Shown here: positions 44,103-53,781 of the stretch, piece after piece
How positions within the stretch are numbered: position 1 is the first letter of the stretch
Layout: each line of letters starts with the position of its first letter
Made by a program: the position numbers and the translations under genes
The notes under the pieces: model-generated
The model's input: only the letters and a program-made list of their open reading frames with translations
Databases searched by the model: none
What the model was told of the DNA's origin: nothing
Assembly: GCF_009884975.1 (NCBI RefSeq)
Contig: NZ_CP041970.1
Location: forward strand, 1,488,001-1,552,000
Direction: 5' to 3'
DNA length: 64,000 bases
From: Acinetobacter dispersus
GTDB lineage: Bacteria > Pseudomonadota > Gammaproteobacteria > Pseudomonadales > Moraxellaceae

Positions 44103-45293
44103 ATGACTTCTCAAACTCCCAAGAAAATAAAGAAAAAGGGTTGGCTCATTTTAGCAATTGCGGTTGTACTTTTAATTATTGCAGTTGTAATTTGGCAGAC
44201 TGGAACTGCTAAAAAATCAGTGAATCCTGAAAAAGCTAAAAATGCAGATACCACCGAACAAAAAGCCGCTTTAACCGTCACAATTGTTCAGCCCCAACAA
44301 CAAAATTGGGAGCAAACCTTTACTGCCAATGGCAACATTGCGGCATGGCAGGAAGTGGTGATTGGCAGCGAACTCTCAGGCCAGCGTCTTACCCGTGTGA
44401 ATGTCAATGTCGGCGATGAAGTTCGTCGTGGTCAGGTCTTAGCTGAAATTAATAGCGAAACCATCCGTGCCGATTTGGCAGCAGCCAAAGCCAGTTATGC
44501 AGAAGCTCAAGCAGTATTGGCAGATGCGATTACCAACAATAAACGTATCCAGCAACTGAAAAATACAGGCGCAATTTCAGCGCAAGAGTCTACTCAGTAT
44601 CAAACCTCTCAAGCAACAGCTCAAGCGCGTCTAGATGCAGCCAAAGCACAAATTGAAAGTAATCAATTACGCTTAGCACAGACTCAAGTGGTTTCACCTG
44701 ACAATGGCGTCATTTCAGCCCGTACAGCAACGGTCGGATCTCTTGCACAAACAGGCCAAGAGCTGTTCCGCCTGATTCGTGATCATCGTTTAGAATGGCG
44801 TGCCGAAGTGACCACATCGGATTTATACAAGCTTAAACAAGGCATGACCGCACATATTGTTTCACCTGACCCTGCGCAACCTGCTGTAACAGGTAAAGTC
44901 AGAATGATTGCACCTGTGATTGATCCACAAACCCGCTATGGCTTGGTTTATGTGGATATTCCAACCACACAGGCTGTGCGTATGGGCATGTTTGTTAAAG
45001 GTGAATTTGATTTAGGTCAGAAACTCGCATTGACGGTTCCGCAAACAGCCCTACTATTACGTGATGGTTTTTCATATGTCTTTATTGTCAATGACAAGAA
45101 TCGTGTCACCCAGCAGAAAGTCACTGTTGGTCGCCGTTTGGGAGATCGCGTCGAACTCTTGAATTTACCCGCCAATGTAAAAGTGGTTTCTTCGGGTACA
45201 GGTTTCTTAGCTGATGGAGATCTGGTGAGTATCGCCAAAGACATTCCAGAGACACCACTTAGCAAACAACTTGTGACCACACAGGAGAAATGA
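44103..45293 (+). CDS. RND efflux periplasmic adaptor (membrane-fusion protein)
   Basis: 396 residues. A single N-terminal membrane helix (GWLILAIAVVLLIIAVVIW) without lipobox, then a lipoyl-like half motif (IAAWQEVVIGSELSGQRLTRVNVNVGDEVRRGQVLAEI), a coiled-coil hairpin (about residues 120-195, rich in Ala/Gln), the second lipoyl half (VVSPDNGVISARTATVGSL) and beta-barrel domain. It bridges the RND pump to an outer-membrane channel. The pump gene starts 1 base after its stop. No regulator or outer-membrane factor gene is next to it. Confidence 0.95.
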   Translation: MTSQTPKKIKKKGWLILAIAVVLLIIAVVIWQTGTAKKSVNPEKAKNADTTEQKAALTVTIVQPQQQNWEQTFTANGNIAAWQEVVIGSELSGQRLTRVNVNVGDEVRRGQVLAEINSETIRADLAAAKASYAEAQAVLADAITNNKRIQQLKNTGAISAQESTQYQTSQATAQARLDAAKAQIESNQLRLAQTQVVSPDNGVISARTATVGSLAQTGQELFRLIRDHRLEWRAEVTTSDLYKLKQGMTAHIVSPDPAQPAVTGKVRMIAPVIDPQTRYGLVYVDIPTTQAVRMGMFVKGEFDLGQKLALTVPQTALLLRDGFSYVFIVNDKNRVTQQKVTVGRRLGDRVELLNLPANVKVVSSGTGFLADGDLVSIAKDIPETPLSKQLVTTQEK

Positions 45294-45294
45294 T

Positions 45295-48200
45295 ATGAAT
45301 TTCTCCGCTTGGTCAATCCGAAACCCAATTCCCGGTATTCTGTTATTTATTATGCTGGGTTTGGCAGGATTGCTCTGTTTTAAATGGATGAAGATCCAGC
45401 AGTTCCCTGACATTGAACTACCCATGGTCACTGTCACAGCGGCATTACCCGGGGCTGCACCACCTCAGCTTGAAACCGAAGTCGCGCGTAAGATTGAAAA
45501 CTCGATTGCAACTCTGCAAGGTTTGAGAAATCAGTACACTAACATTCAAGATGGTGTTGTCACTGTCACAGCGGAGTTTCAATTAGAAAAACCTCTACAA
45601 GAAGCTGTGGATGATGTACGCAATGCGGTGTCACAAGTTCGTTCTGACCTACCTGCCGATCTACGAGATCCGATTGTCAGTAAGATCAATCTTTCAGGTT
45701 CTCCAATCCTGACCTACACCATTCAATCGCCAAAGATGGATGAAGAAGCACTGTCATGGTTCGTAGACTATGATATCGCCCGCGCGATGTTGCAGGTTAA
45801 AGGCGTTGGTGCGGTTGCTCGCGTTGGTGGCGTCACACGTCAGGTTGAAGTCGAACTTGATCCTGAAAAACTATTGGCGCTGAATGCAACTGCAACCGAC
45901 ATTACCCGTCAACTACGTTTGATTCAGCAAGATGCTTCTGGCGGTCAAACCAAAATCGGTGGCAGTGAACAATCCATCCGCACCATTGCGACGGTAAAAA
46001 CAGCTGATGAAATTGGTGCAATGGATATTGCCCTCAGTGATGGTCGACATATTCGTTTGGATCAGGTTGCAACTGTTCGTGATGGTATGGCTGAACGGCG
46101 TTCCGCGGCACTATTGAATGGTCAACCTGTGATTGGCTTCGAAATCACGCGAAGTAAAGGTGCCAGTGAAGTCGATGTAGAAAAAGGTGTCGTCATCGCA
46201 TTAGATAAACTTAAAGCCGCACATCCCGATATTAAAATCAACGAAGCCTTTAACTTTGTAAAGCCAGTCGAAGATAACTATGAGGGCTCGATGTCACTGT
46301 TGTATGAAGGTGCAATATTAGCGATCTTGGTGGTGTGGCTATTTTTACGTGACTGGCGTGCCACCATTATTGCTGCAACTGCCCTACCATTATCAATTTT
46401 ACCTGCCTTAATTGGCATGTATTTCTTTGGCTTTACCCTCAATACCGTTACGCTTTTAGCCATGTCATTGGTGGTGGGTATTCTGGTCGATGATGCCATC
46501 GTTGAGATTGAAAATATCATACGGCATTTACGCATGGGGAAAACACCCTATGAGGCGGCCATGGAAGCAGCCGATGAAATTGGTCTGGCCGTAATTGCCA
46601 CCACCTTCACATTGATTGCCGTATTCCTACCCACTGCGTTTATGAGTGGTATCGCAGGTAAATTCTTTGTTCAGTTTGGTTGGACAGCGGCTCTTGCAAT
46701 CTTTGCCTCACTGCTTGTTGCGCGTTTACTCACCCCAATGATGTCCGCCTATATTCTGAAACCATGGGTCGGTAAAGTTGAACAACAGGATGAATCAGCA
46801 ACAGTACAAACAGCTACTGATCAAGGCACAAGCAGTCTGACCAAAGACCGTGCTAAAGACGGCAAAGTTATGCGTGGCTACATGCGTTTGGTGACATGGT
46901 GTCTCAATCATCGCTGGATCACTTTAGCTGGTGCAATTGCCTTTTTTATCTGTTCAGTCATGCTAATTCCATTGCTACCTACAGGTTTTGTCCCACCACC
47001 CGATACAGGACAAACGCAAGTTCGTTTGGAGCTTACCCCGGGTTCACAGTTTGGAGATACACTTAAGACTGCCGAATATGCACGTACGCTGATTAAAGAT
47101 CATCCTGAAATTAAAAGTATCTATACCACGATTGGTGGCGGTGCTGCGGGAACAGATCCTTTTGCAGGTGGTGCATCAAGCGAACCGCGCAAAGCAACGC
47201 TCACGATTCAAACCACGGAACGCTCTGATCGTAGTGCCAGCTTACAAGACATCGAAGATCAACTACGCCAACGCCTTGCCCCACTTCCGGGTGCACGCAT
47301 TCAAGTTGGTTTAGCGGGTAACAACAGTCAATACCAACTGGCTTTATCAGGTGATGATCCAGAAGCATTGATGGCAACGGCACGTAGCCTAGAACGCGAA
47401 TTACGTACCATTCCGAATGTAGGCAGTATCACCTCGAGTGCAGCCTTGATCCGTCCTGAGTTAGTGATTCGCCCTGATTTTGCCAAAGCGGCTGATTTAG
47501 GTGTGACCACTTACGATATTGCTGAGACTTTACGAATCGCGACTGCGGGTGATTTTGATCAAAACCTTGCGAAATTGAACTTATCTCAACGGCAAGTGCC
47601 TGTCGTGATTAAACTTCCACTGGCTGCCCGTCAAGATCAGGAACTCATGAAACGCTTGATGGTGAAAGGTAGTCGAGGTCCTGTGATGCTCGGTACCATT
47701 GCAGACGTCAATATCGAAAGTGGTCCATCACAAATTGACCGTTTCAACCGTTTACGTAACATTAACTTCAATATTGAATTGAATAATCAACCGTTGGGAG
47801 ATATTGCTGCCAAAGTTGATCAACTACCAACCATGAAGAATTTACCACCTACGGTGAAGCGTACCAATATTGGTGATGCTGAAGTGATGCAGGAATTGTT
47901 CTCTAGTTTTGGTTTAGCAATGCTCACAGGTGTACTGTGTATCTACGTTGTGTTGGTATTGTTATTTAAAGATTTTTTACAGCCAATTACCATTCTGGTG
48001 GCCTTACCTTTATCCCTCGGTGGTGCATTCGTGATGCTGCTTTTAGCTAAAAGCAGTTTCTCAATGCCAAGTTTGATTGGTCTGATTATGCTGATGGGGA
48101 TTGCCAGTAAGAACTCGATTCTACTGGTCGATTACGCGATTATCGCAAGGAATGAAAAGCATTATTCACGATTCAATGCTCTACTCGATGCCTGCCATAA

Positions 48201-48447
48201 ACGAGCACGTCCAATCATTATGACTACGCTGGCCATGGGTGCTGGGATGTTACCAATTGCACTCGGGATTGGTACTGATCCAAGTTTCCGTGCACCAATG
48301 GCAATCTCGGTCATTGGTGGCTTGATTACCAGTACCTTCTTATCCTTATTGGTGATTCCTGTGGTGTACACCTTTATCGATGATATTAATCGCAAGATCC
48401 ATAGCTTTAGGAAGTCACCACATCAACCTATTGAACCCACTCAATAA
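45295..48447 (+). CDS. RND-family inner-membrane efflux pump
   Basis: 1050 residues with 12 membrane segments and two large periplasmic loops. Motifs visible: AAPPQLETEVARKIE, GILVDDAIVEIEN (the proton-relay aspartates, about D400/D401), GAGGTDP-like Gly-rich loop, and IMLMGIASKNSILLVDYAI in the second half. Similar to the MexF/AcrB-like HAE1 group. It exports hydrophobic compounds or drugs by proton exchange. AGGAGAAATGAT precedes the ATG. Substrate cannot be read from sequence. Confidence 0.96.
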   Translation: MNFSAWSIRNPIPGILLFIMLGLAGLLCFKWMKIQQFPDIELPMVTVTAALPGAAPPQLETEVARKIENSIATLQGLRNQYTNIQDGVVTVTAEFQLEKPLQEAVDDVRNAVSQVRSDLPADLRDPIVSKINLSGSPILTYTIQSPKMDEEALSWFVDYDIARAMLQVKGVGAVARVGGVTRQVEVELDPEKLLALNATATDITRQLRLIQQDASGGQTKIGGSEQSIRTIATVKTADEIGAMDIALSDGRHIRLDQVATVRDGMAERRSAALLNGQPVIGFEITRSKGASEVDVEKGVVIALDKLKAAHPDIKINEAFNFVKPVEDNYEGSMSLLYEGAILAILVVWLFLRDWRATIIAATALPLSILPALIGMYFFGFTLNTVTLLAMSLVVGILVDDAIVEIENIIRHLRMGKTPYEAAMEAADEIGLAVIATTFTLIAVFLPTAFMSGIAGKFFVQFGWTAALAIFASLLVARLLTPMMSAYILKPWVGKVEQQDESATVQTATDQGTSSLTKDRAKDGKVMRGYMRLVTWCLNHRWITLAGAIAFFICSVMLIPLLPTGFVPPPDTGQTQVRLELTPGSQFGDTLKTAEYARTLIKDHPEIKSIYTTIGGGAAGTDPFAGGASSEPRKATLTIQTTERSDRSASLQDIEDQLRQRLAPLPGARIQVGLAGNNSQYQLALSGDDPEALMATARSLERELRTIPNVGSITSSAALIRPELVIRPDFAKAADLGVTTYDIAETLRIATAGDFDQNLAKLNLSQRQVPVVIKLPLAARQDQELMKRLMVKGSRGPVMLGTIADVNIESGPSQIDRFNRLRNINFNIELNNQPLGDIAAKVDQLPTMKNLPPTVKRTNIGDAEVMQELFSSFGLAMLTGVLCIYVVLVLLFKDFLQPITILVALPLSLGGAFVMLLLAKSSFSMPSLIGLIMLMGIASKNSILLVDYAIIARNEKHYSRFNALLDACHKRARPIIMTTLAMGAGMLPIALGIGTDPSFRAPMAISVIGGLITSTFLSLLVIPVVYTFIDDINRKIHSFRKSPHQPIEPTQ

Positions 48448-48455
48448 GCTTGCAT

Positions 48456-48486
48456 AAAAAAGACGGTCATTTGACCGTCTTTTTAT
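48456..48486. terminator. Bidirectional terminator after the RND pump
   Basis: AAAAAGACGGTC / GACCGTCTTTTT with ATTT loop. Confidence 0.9.
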
Positions 48487-49110
48487 TTAATACATGATCA
48501 GTACCAGCATAAATAACAAAAAACTGAGTCCTGCTAAATAATATAAATGGCGCAGATGCCGATTTAACCACGACAGGTAAATACTTGAACCGATCAATTG
48601 AACAATAGCGAGATTCCAGATCAACACTAACCCAACCATCCAAAGACATAGTAAAGTATTTTGAACAAAATTATATTGCGGATAAATCAAGATGACCAAC
48701 ACGCTATAGAACAACAAATTCTTCGGGTTCAACAAACTGGAAAGTAATCCCGAGAGAAACGCTTTGAGGTAAGCATTCTTGTTCGGTTGATGAACACGTT
48801 TCTCAGCAAGGTCATTGACCCTCTGTGCTGATTGAGCCAAACGGAAACATTGAATCGCCAAATATGCAAAATAAACAACACCCAACCACTTCATGAGGAT
48901 GAATAATTCGGTATTCACCTGACCAATGATAAATAGACTCAAATAAATGCTGATCAGTATGATGGCATTCCCCAATGCAATGCCTGCACAGGTGAATCTC
49001 GCGGCCTTTTTCTGGCTCTCTAACAAAGTTTTTAAAATTAAAAAGAAATCTGCGCCAGGTGTCAGTAATGCAATAAAGTGCGCGATGGCGATGGTCAGAA
49101 AAAGCTGCAT
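48487..49110 (-). CDS. LysE/RhtB-family exporter (second)
   Basis: 207 residues with six membrane segments, the motif LTPGADFFLILKTLLESQKK near the N-terminus and SSLLNPKNLLFYSVLVILIYP. TTTGGAGAGC supports the ATG. It lies 72 bases downstream of the AraC-type gene on the same strand, so the regulator probably controls it. Substrate unknown. Confidence 0.93.
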   Translation of the reverse strand: MQLFLTIAIAHFIALLTPGADFFLILKTLLESQKKAARFTCAGIALGNAIILISIYLSLFIIGQVNTELFILMKWLGVVYFAYLAIQCFRLAQSAQRVNDLAEKRVHQPNKNAYLKAFLSGLLSSLLNPKNLLFYSVLVILIYPQYNFVQNTLLCLWMVGLVLIWNLAIVQLIGSSIYLSWLNRHLRHLYYLAGLSFLLFMLVLIMY

Positions 49111-49182
49111 AGATGCTCTCCAAATGAATCGGAGTCAGCTTAGAAAAGTACGGTGCTTTGTTCTTGTATAAAATTGCGTGGG

Positions 49183-50025
49183 CTAAGATTTCTTATAATA
49201 TTGCTTGGGTGTTATGCCTGTATGTTGCTTAAAAACGCGATGAAAATGACTTTGATCGCTAAAATCGAGTTCGTATGCCAATCGTGCTAAATCACCATCA
49301 GGTTCTCTTAAACGCTGCCGAGCTTGGTTGACCTTATAGTTCAACTGATAAGCATGTGGGGTTAATCCAAAGTAATGTTTAAATAATCGTATTAACGCAT
49401 AACGACTCATATTCATCTTTTCGGAAAGCTCGTACAAAGACAGATTCTCAATATTGCCTTCAAGGCATTCCAATAAGTCGGGAAGATGCTTCTGAAAATA
49501 ATGAGAAGAATGGATCTTTTCCCAATGGAAGCTCGGTATTAGAATCTCTGTTAAGGTTTGAATTAAACACTGTTCTTTTTCGAATACTGAAATCTGCTCG
49601 TTAAATAGTCGCCGATTCAATGTTGTAAATGCGTCGTAGGCTTTTACATCATCAACAATAGTTGGTCTTAATTGAGGGAGATATATTGTTTGTCTATCAG
49701 TTTCTAAAGCAATATCTTGGTGCAGTTCTTCAATCAAGGTCGCTAACCAAGCAGCATCCAAATGCATCATCTGGTAACTCCATGCCTGATCAGGTAAAGG
49801 ATTACAAGAATGTTCTACATGCGATGGAATAACCACCAAACTCTCTGCTTGAATGACTTGCTCTTGTGCAAAAGTACTTGAAAAGCGGCTCTTTCCAATA
49901 TCAACAGCACCGATTGAAAAAGTAGGATGGCTATGGGATTTATAGCAGATTCGACTTTGACATGCCTTACGTGTTTCAACATAAGGCATATCTGGATCAC
50001 TCCAAAATTCAACTGTTGAGTCCAA
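49183..50025 (-). CDS. AraC-family transcriptional regulator
   Basis: 280 residues. N-terminal cupin-like sensor (RICYKSHSHPTFSIGAVDIG, VVIPSHVEHSCNPL) and C-terminal double helix-turn-helix (LYELSEKMNMSRYALIRLFKHYFGLTPHAYQLNYKVNQARQRL; LARLAYELDFSDQSHFHRVFKQHTGITPKQYYK). The frame starts at a TTG (50025) with GAGG upstream; an ATG at 49989 would shorten it by 12 residues. AraC plus LysE is a common pair, in which the regulator senses the exported compound. Confidence 0.93.
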   Translation of the reverse strand: MDSTVEFWSDPDMPYVETRKACQSRICYKSHSHPTFSIGAVDIGKSRFSSTFAQEQVIQAESLVVIPSHVEHSCNPLPDQAWSYQMMHLDAAWLATLIEELHQDIALETDRQTIYLPQLRPTIVDDVKAYDAFTTLNRRLFNEQISVFEKEQCLIQTLTEILIPSFHWEKIHSSHYFQKHLPDLLECLEGNIENLSLYELSEKMNMSRYALIRLFKHYFGLTPHAYQLNYKVNQARQRLREPDGDLARLAYELDFSDQSHFHRVFKQHTGITPKQYYKKS

Positions 50026-50059
50026 AATAATTTAAACCTCAACCTATGCTTATCATTCT

Positions 50060-50545
50060 TTATTTTGCCAAAGCTTTTTCAATATCAGCTTCCAAAGCCT
50101 CTGGCTTGGTCGTTGGCGCATAACGCTCCAAAACTTCCCCATTACGCCCCACCAAGAACTTAGTAAAGTTCCATTTGATGTTACGACTACCTAGAAGCCC
50201 TTTTGCTTCACGAGTTAAATAGCGGAAAATCACGTGGGCTTCTGGCCCTTTAACATCCACCTTGGCAAACATAGGAAAACTGACCCCATAATTGCGCTGG
50301 CAAAAAGTCCCAATCTCTTTATTCGTACCTGGATCTTGTCCTCCAAATTGATTACATGGAAAACCTAAAACTTCTAATCCTTGAGCATTATATTTTTCAT
50401 AAAGTTTCTCAAGTCCTGCAAATTGTGGAGTAAAGCCACACTTACTTGCAGTATTTACAATCAGCATGACCTTGCCTTTATAATCAGCGAGCGCTTTTGT
50501 TTCTCCCTCTAACAATTCAGCTTCAAACTGATAAATGTTACTCAT
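50060..50545 (-). CDS. Glutathione peroxidase family (thiol peroxidase)
   Basis: 161 residues. The peroxidatic cysteine is C36 in [11 protein letters not shown], followed by [15 protein letters not shown] and the WNFTKFLV motif with the tetrad Trp. The resolving Cys is in PCNQ, as in thioredoxin-dependent bacterial forms. It reduces lipid or hydrogen peroxides. It overlaps the end of msrB (ATGA), so both stress genes are co-expressed. Confidence 0.95.
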   Translation of the reverse strand: MSNIYQFEAELLEGETKALADYKGKVMLIVNTASKCGFTPQFAGLEKLYEKYNAQGLEVLGFPCNQFGGQDPGTNKEIGTFCQRNYGVSFPMFAKVDVKGPEAHVIFRYLTREAKGLLGSRNIKWNFTKFLVGRNGEVLERYAPTTKPEALEADIEKALAK

Positions 50546-50961
50546 GGATAAGTTTCCTCGTCATTCTTTTCTTCTGTTTTAAGTTGTAATGATGCCGAAT
50601 TCACGCAGTAACGCAGTCCTGTCGGCTGTGGACCATCCTCAAACACATGGCCCAAATGTGCATCGCAATCATGGCAGACAATTTCCGTTCTGACCATACC
50701 ATGCGACAAATCTTCATGTTCTTCTATAGCCACACCATCAATCGGCCTAAAAAAACTTGGCCAACCACAGCCACTATCATATTTCGTTTCAGAAGAAAAT
50801 AATTCCGCACCGCAACAACGACAAACATACGTGCCATGCTGCTTATTGTTCCAATATTGTCCTGTAAATGCGGGTTCTGTGCCCTTTTGACGAGTTATGC
50901 GGTATTCTTCAGGTGATAATTCTCTTTGCCATTCCCGGTCTGTTTTATTCACTTTTCCCAT
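50542..50961 (-). CDS. msrB: Peptide-methionine (R)-S-oxide reductase MsrB
   Basis: 139 residues. Zinc-binding pairs CRCC and CHDC, the [10 protein letters not shown] motif, and the catalytic cysteine in [11 protein letters not shown]. It repairs methionine-R-sulfoxide. The GTG at 50970 would add three residues; the ATG at 50961 has AGG about 9 bases upstream. Its last codons overlap the start of the peroxidase gene. Confidence 0.95.
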   Translation of the reverse strand: MGKVNKTDREWQRELSPEEYRITRQKGTEPAFTGQYWNNKQHGTYVCRCCGAELFSSETKYDSGCGWPSFFRPIDGVAIEEHEDLSHGMVRTEIVCHDCDAHLGHVFEDGPQPTGLRYCVNSASLQLKTEEKNDEETYP

Positions 50962-51099
50962 AACCTGCACCTTTTATTCTGATGTTAGAACTATCTTAAT
51001 GATCAGGTTTTATATTTACGCCATTCGAAAAAAAAACTCTAGTCTCAGATCGTACAATTTAGTGAAATTTAAGCATTTAAATCAAAAATAGCAAAAAGA

Positions 51100-51160
51100 A
51101 AGCAAATAAAATTTATTCGGTAAGCAAATTTTAACAATATTGTCTTTTGCGTAAGCAAAT
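51100..51160 (+). promoter_or_regulatory. Three phased AAGCAAAT repeats upstream of the aminotransferase
   Basis: AAGCAAAT at 51100-51107, 51122-51129 and 51153-51160; the last two are within GTAAGCAAAT. Spacings are 22 and 31 bases, near 2 and 3 helical turns. The third lies between TTGCGT (51147-51152) and TATTCT (51168-51173), which could be the -35 and -10 boxes, a position suited to repression. Confidence 0.55.
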
Positions 51161-51201
51161 ATGGTGTTATTCTAATTTCGCACGGTTGTATAGGACAAAA
51201 A

Positions 51202-52632
51202 ATGTCTCAGAAAAAAAGTGTGGTTTTCCAAAACTTATTACCAACCATCAGACAATATCAACAATCAGGTTTCACCCATGAAAAAATTGTTGAATTGCTG
51301 AGAGATCAACACGATCTAAATTTGGTAAGTGTTGAAACCTTTAAAAGTTATTTATACCGATATGCAAAAGTGAATCCAGCTATGTCAAAAAATACTGTTG
51401 TTCCCCAGTCTACCCAATCAAGCCGAGAAATTAAAAAATCATCTAAGCTTGAGCATGTTTGTTATGACATTCGTGGACCAGTATTACGCGCCGCCAACGA
51501 AATGGAGGAGCAAGGACATAAGATCATCAAACTGAATATCGGCAACCCTGCACCTTTTGGTTTTGAAGCCCCACAAGAAATTATTAATGACGTTGCTTTA
51601 AACCTTCCAAATGCAATTGGTTATACTGATTCGAAAGGGATTTTCCCTGCGCGTAAAGCCATTTGCCAGTACTACCAGCAAAAAGGCATTTTTGATATGC
51701 ATGTCAATGATGTGTATGTCGGTAATGGTGTTTCTGAACTGATCGTGATGGCGATGCAAGGCCTACTTGATGACGGCGATGAAATGCTGGTGCCTATGCC
51801 TGATTATCCATTATGGACAGCAGCAGTGAATCTTTCGGGTGGTACAGCAATTCACTATAAGTGTGATTCTGAAAACTACTGGTATCCTGACATTGCAGAT
51901 ATGGAAAGCAAAATCACACCGAATACACGCGGCATTGTGATTATCAATCCAAACAATCCGACAGGTTCAGTCTATCCTCGTCATGTATTAGAGCAAATTG
52001 TGGCTTTGGCGAAAAAACATGACCTGATTTTATTTGCTGATGAAATTTACGACAAAATTGTTTACGATGGGATTGAGCATGTAGCTGTTGCAGCATTGGC
52101 TGGCGATCAGCTATGTATTTCTTTCAATGGCTTATCAAAAGCGTACCGTATTGCAGGTTATCGCGCGGGTTGGATGGCGATTACAGGCGATAAAGCGCGT
52201 GCAGCAGATTATATCGAAGGCTTAGATATGCTGGCTTCAATGCGCTTATGTGCCAACCACCAAGCGCAATATGCAATTCAAACCGCGTTAGGCGGTTATC
52301 AGTCGATTAATGATTTGATTCGTCCAGGTGGTCGTTTGTACGAACAGCGCAATATCGCTTGGGAAATGCTGAATGAAATCCCTGGGGTAAGTTGTGTTAA
52401 ACCAGATGGCGCAATGTACTGTTTCCCTAAACTTGATCCGACAGTTTATCCAATCGAAGATGATGAAAAACTGATGCTGGATCTATTAAAAGCTGAGAAA
52501 GTCTTGTTGGTCCAAGGCACAGGCTTTAACTGGCCAACACCTGATCATTTTCGTGTGGTGTTCTTGCCTGCTGAAAATGAACTGCGTGAAGCGATCAATC
52601 GCTTGAGTCGCTTCTTAGCAAAAATGCGTTAA
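51202..52632 (+). CDS. AlaA-type alanine aminotransferase with extra N-terminal helix-turn-helix-like domain
   Basis: 476 residues against about 405 for E. coli AlaA. From about residue 78 (SSKLEHVCYDIRGPVLRAANEME) it is an aminotransferase: KLNIGNPAPFGFEAP, NPNNPTGSVY, ADEIYDKIVYDG and PLP lysine in FNGLSKAYRIAGYRAGW. The first 75 residues are different: LLPTIRQYQQSGFTHEKIVELLRDQHDLNLVSVETFKSYLYRYAK reads like two helices and a turn followed by a recognition helix, as in small plasmid or phage DNA-binding proteins. AGGAC about 8 bases before the ATG supports the long start. It may make alanine from pyruvate and also bind its own promoter; the latter is inference. Confidence 0.9.
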   Translation: MSQKKSVVFQNLLPTIRQYQQSGFTHEKIVELLRDQHDLNLVSVETFKSYLYRYAKVNPAMSKNTVVPQSTQSSREIKKSSKLEHVCYDIRGPVLRAANEMEEQGHKIIKLNIGNPAPFGFEAPQEIINDVALNLPNAIGYTDSKGIFPARKAICQYYQQKGIFDMHVNDVYVGNGVSELIVMAMQGLLDDGDEMLVPMPDYPLWTAAVNLSGGTAIHYKCDSENYWYPDIADMESKITPNTRGIVIINPNNPTGSVYPRHVLEQIVALAKKHDLILFADEIYDKIVYDGIEHVAVAALAGDQLCISFNGLSKAYRIAGYRAGWMAITGDKARAADYIEGLDMLASMRLCANHQAQYAIQTALGGYQSINDLIRPGGRLYEQRNIAWEMLNEIPGVSCVKPDGAMYCFPKLDPTVYPIEDDEKLMLDLLKAEKVLLVQGTGFNWPTPDHFRVVFLPAENELREAINRLSRFLAKMR

Positions 52633-52633
52633 T

Positions 52634-52667
52634 AAAAAAGCCCCCATTAATTTATGGGGGCTTTTTT
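52634..52667. terminator. Bidirectional terminator between the aminotransferase and Sel1-repeat genes
   Basis: AAAAAAGCCCCCAT / ATGGGGGCTTTTTT with a TAATTT loop. Confidence 0.92.
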
Positions 52668-52669
52668 AT

Positions 52670-53566
52670 TTAAGAATCCGAATCCTGCAACTCATCCCAT
52701 TGTGTTTCGTATTCTTTTGCTTTCTTTAAATTTTTAGCTAAGCCAAAACCACCTTTTTCGTATATACGTGCTAAATCCAGCAGAGCTTCGTCCTCACCTT
52801 GCACCACTGCCAATTCATAAAATTCCGCTGCCTTTTTATAGTTTTTAGCAACCCCCTTAGCCTCCTCATACACATAGGCAATATTTGAAGAACCTAAACC
52901 ATTACCTGCACCCGAAGCCAGACTGAATAAACGCAACGCTTCTTTATAATCTTGCTTTAACCCAGCCTTGCCTTCTAAGTAAAAAATACCCAAATTATTG
53001 ATTGCAGAAGATTCATCTTGTTTTGCAGCTAACTGGTAATAATGCAGTGCTTTTTTCAAATCCTGAGGTACACCTTCACCACCATCATTATATAAATGTC
53101 CCAGTTCTGCTTGTGCCATATCCAAACCAGCATCGGCTGACTTGCTCATCCACTCCAGTCCTTTTGGGGTATTTACCTTCACACCATCATCACCATAAAG
53201 ATATAAATAACCTAAATAGTATTGCGCATAGAGTTGTCCTTTTTGCGCGGCTTGGGTATACCACTTTAAAGCTGTTGGATTATCTTCTTCTATACCTTCA
53301 CCGTAGTCATACATATAGCCAACCGAGAAAATCGCATCGGCATTGCCTTTAGCAGCTGCTTTTTTAAACCATTCCAAGGCCTTAGCAAAATCTTGATCAA
53401 CCTCATTTCCATAATAATAAGCATCGCCTAAATTATTCTGTGCAGTGGCATCCCCCGTTTTTGCTTGTTGTACAAGTTCTTGACTAAAAGACACATCTTC
53501 TGCATGACTAAAGGTAAATAGACTACTAGTTAATAATATTGAAAGTACGATGTTTTTTAGTTTCAT
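52670..53566 (-). CDS. Exported Sel1-like repeat protein
   Basis: About 298 residues. A signal peptide (MKLKNIVLSILLTSSLFTFSHA) is followed by about seven Sel1-type TPR repeats of 36-38 residues with the pattern A-x-x-x-LG-x-x-Y-x-x-G-x-G-V-x-x-D-x-x-KA-x-x-W-x-x-K-A-A (for example NNLGDAYYYGNEVDQDFAKA, AELGHLYNDGGEGVPQDLKK). These form a superhelix that binds peptides or proteins in the periplasm. The GTG at 53578 adds MSEI before the signal and is less likely. Partners unknown. Confidence 0.9.
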   Translation of the reverse strand: MKLKNIVLSILLTSSLFTFSHAEDVSFSQELVQQAKTGDATAQNNLGDAYYYGNEVDQDFAKALEWFKKAAAKGNADAIFSVGYMYDYGEGIEEDNPTALKWYTQAAQKGQLYAQYYLGYLYLYGDDGVKVNTPKGLEWMSKSADAGLDMAQAELGHLYNDGGEGVPQDLKKALHYYQLAAKQDESSAINNLGIFYLEGKAGLKQDYKEALRLFSLASGAGNGLGSSNIAYVYEEAKGVAKNYKKAAEFYELAVVQGEDEALLDLARIYEKGGFGLAKNLKKAKEYETQWDELQDSDS

Positions 53567-53781
53567 TATTTCGCTCACATTGCTACATTTTTATTCGATT
53601 ACATTCTAGCTGCAAAACACCTTATGTAAACTAAAATTTATATTGATTGAAAAATCAAAGACTAATTTTTAATATTTTATAAAAATAACAAAGCAAAGAC
53701 ACGGTTTGCCAAAATATTAAGCATGTCATTTTCGGTTTGCATGCTAAACTATGCGTTGCTTTGAAAAAGGATAGTCCTTCT

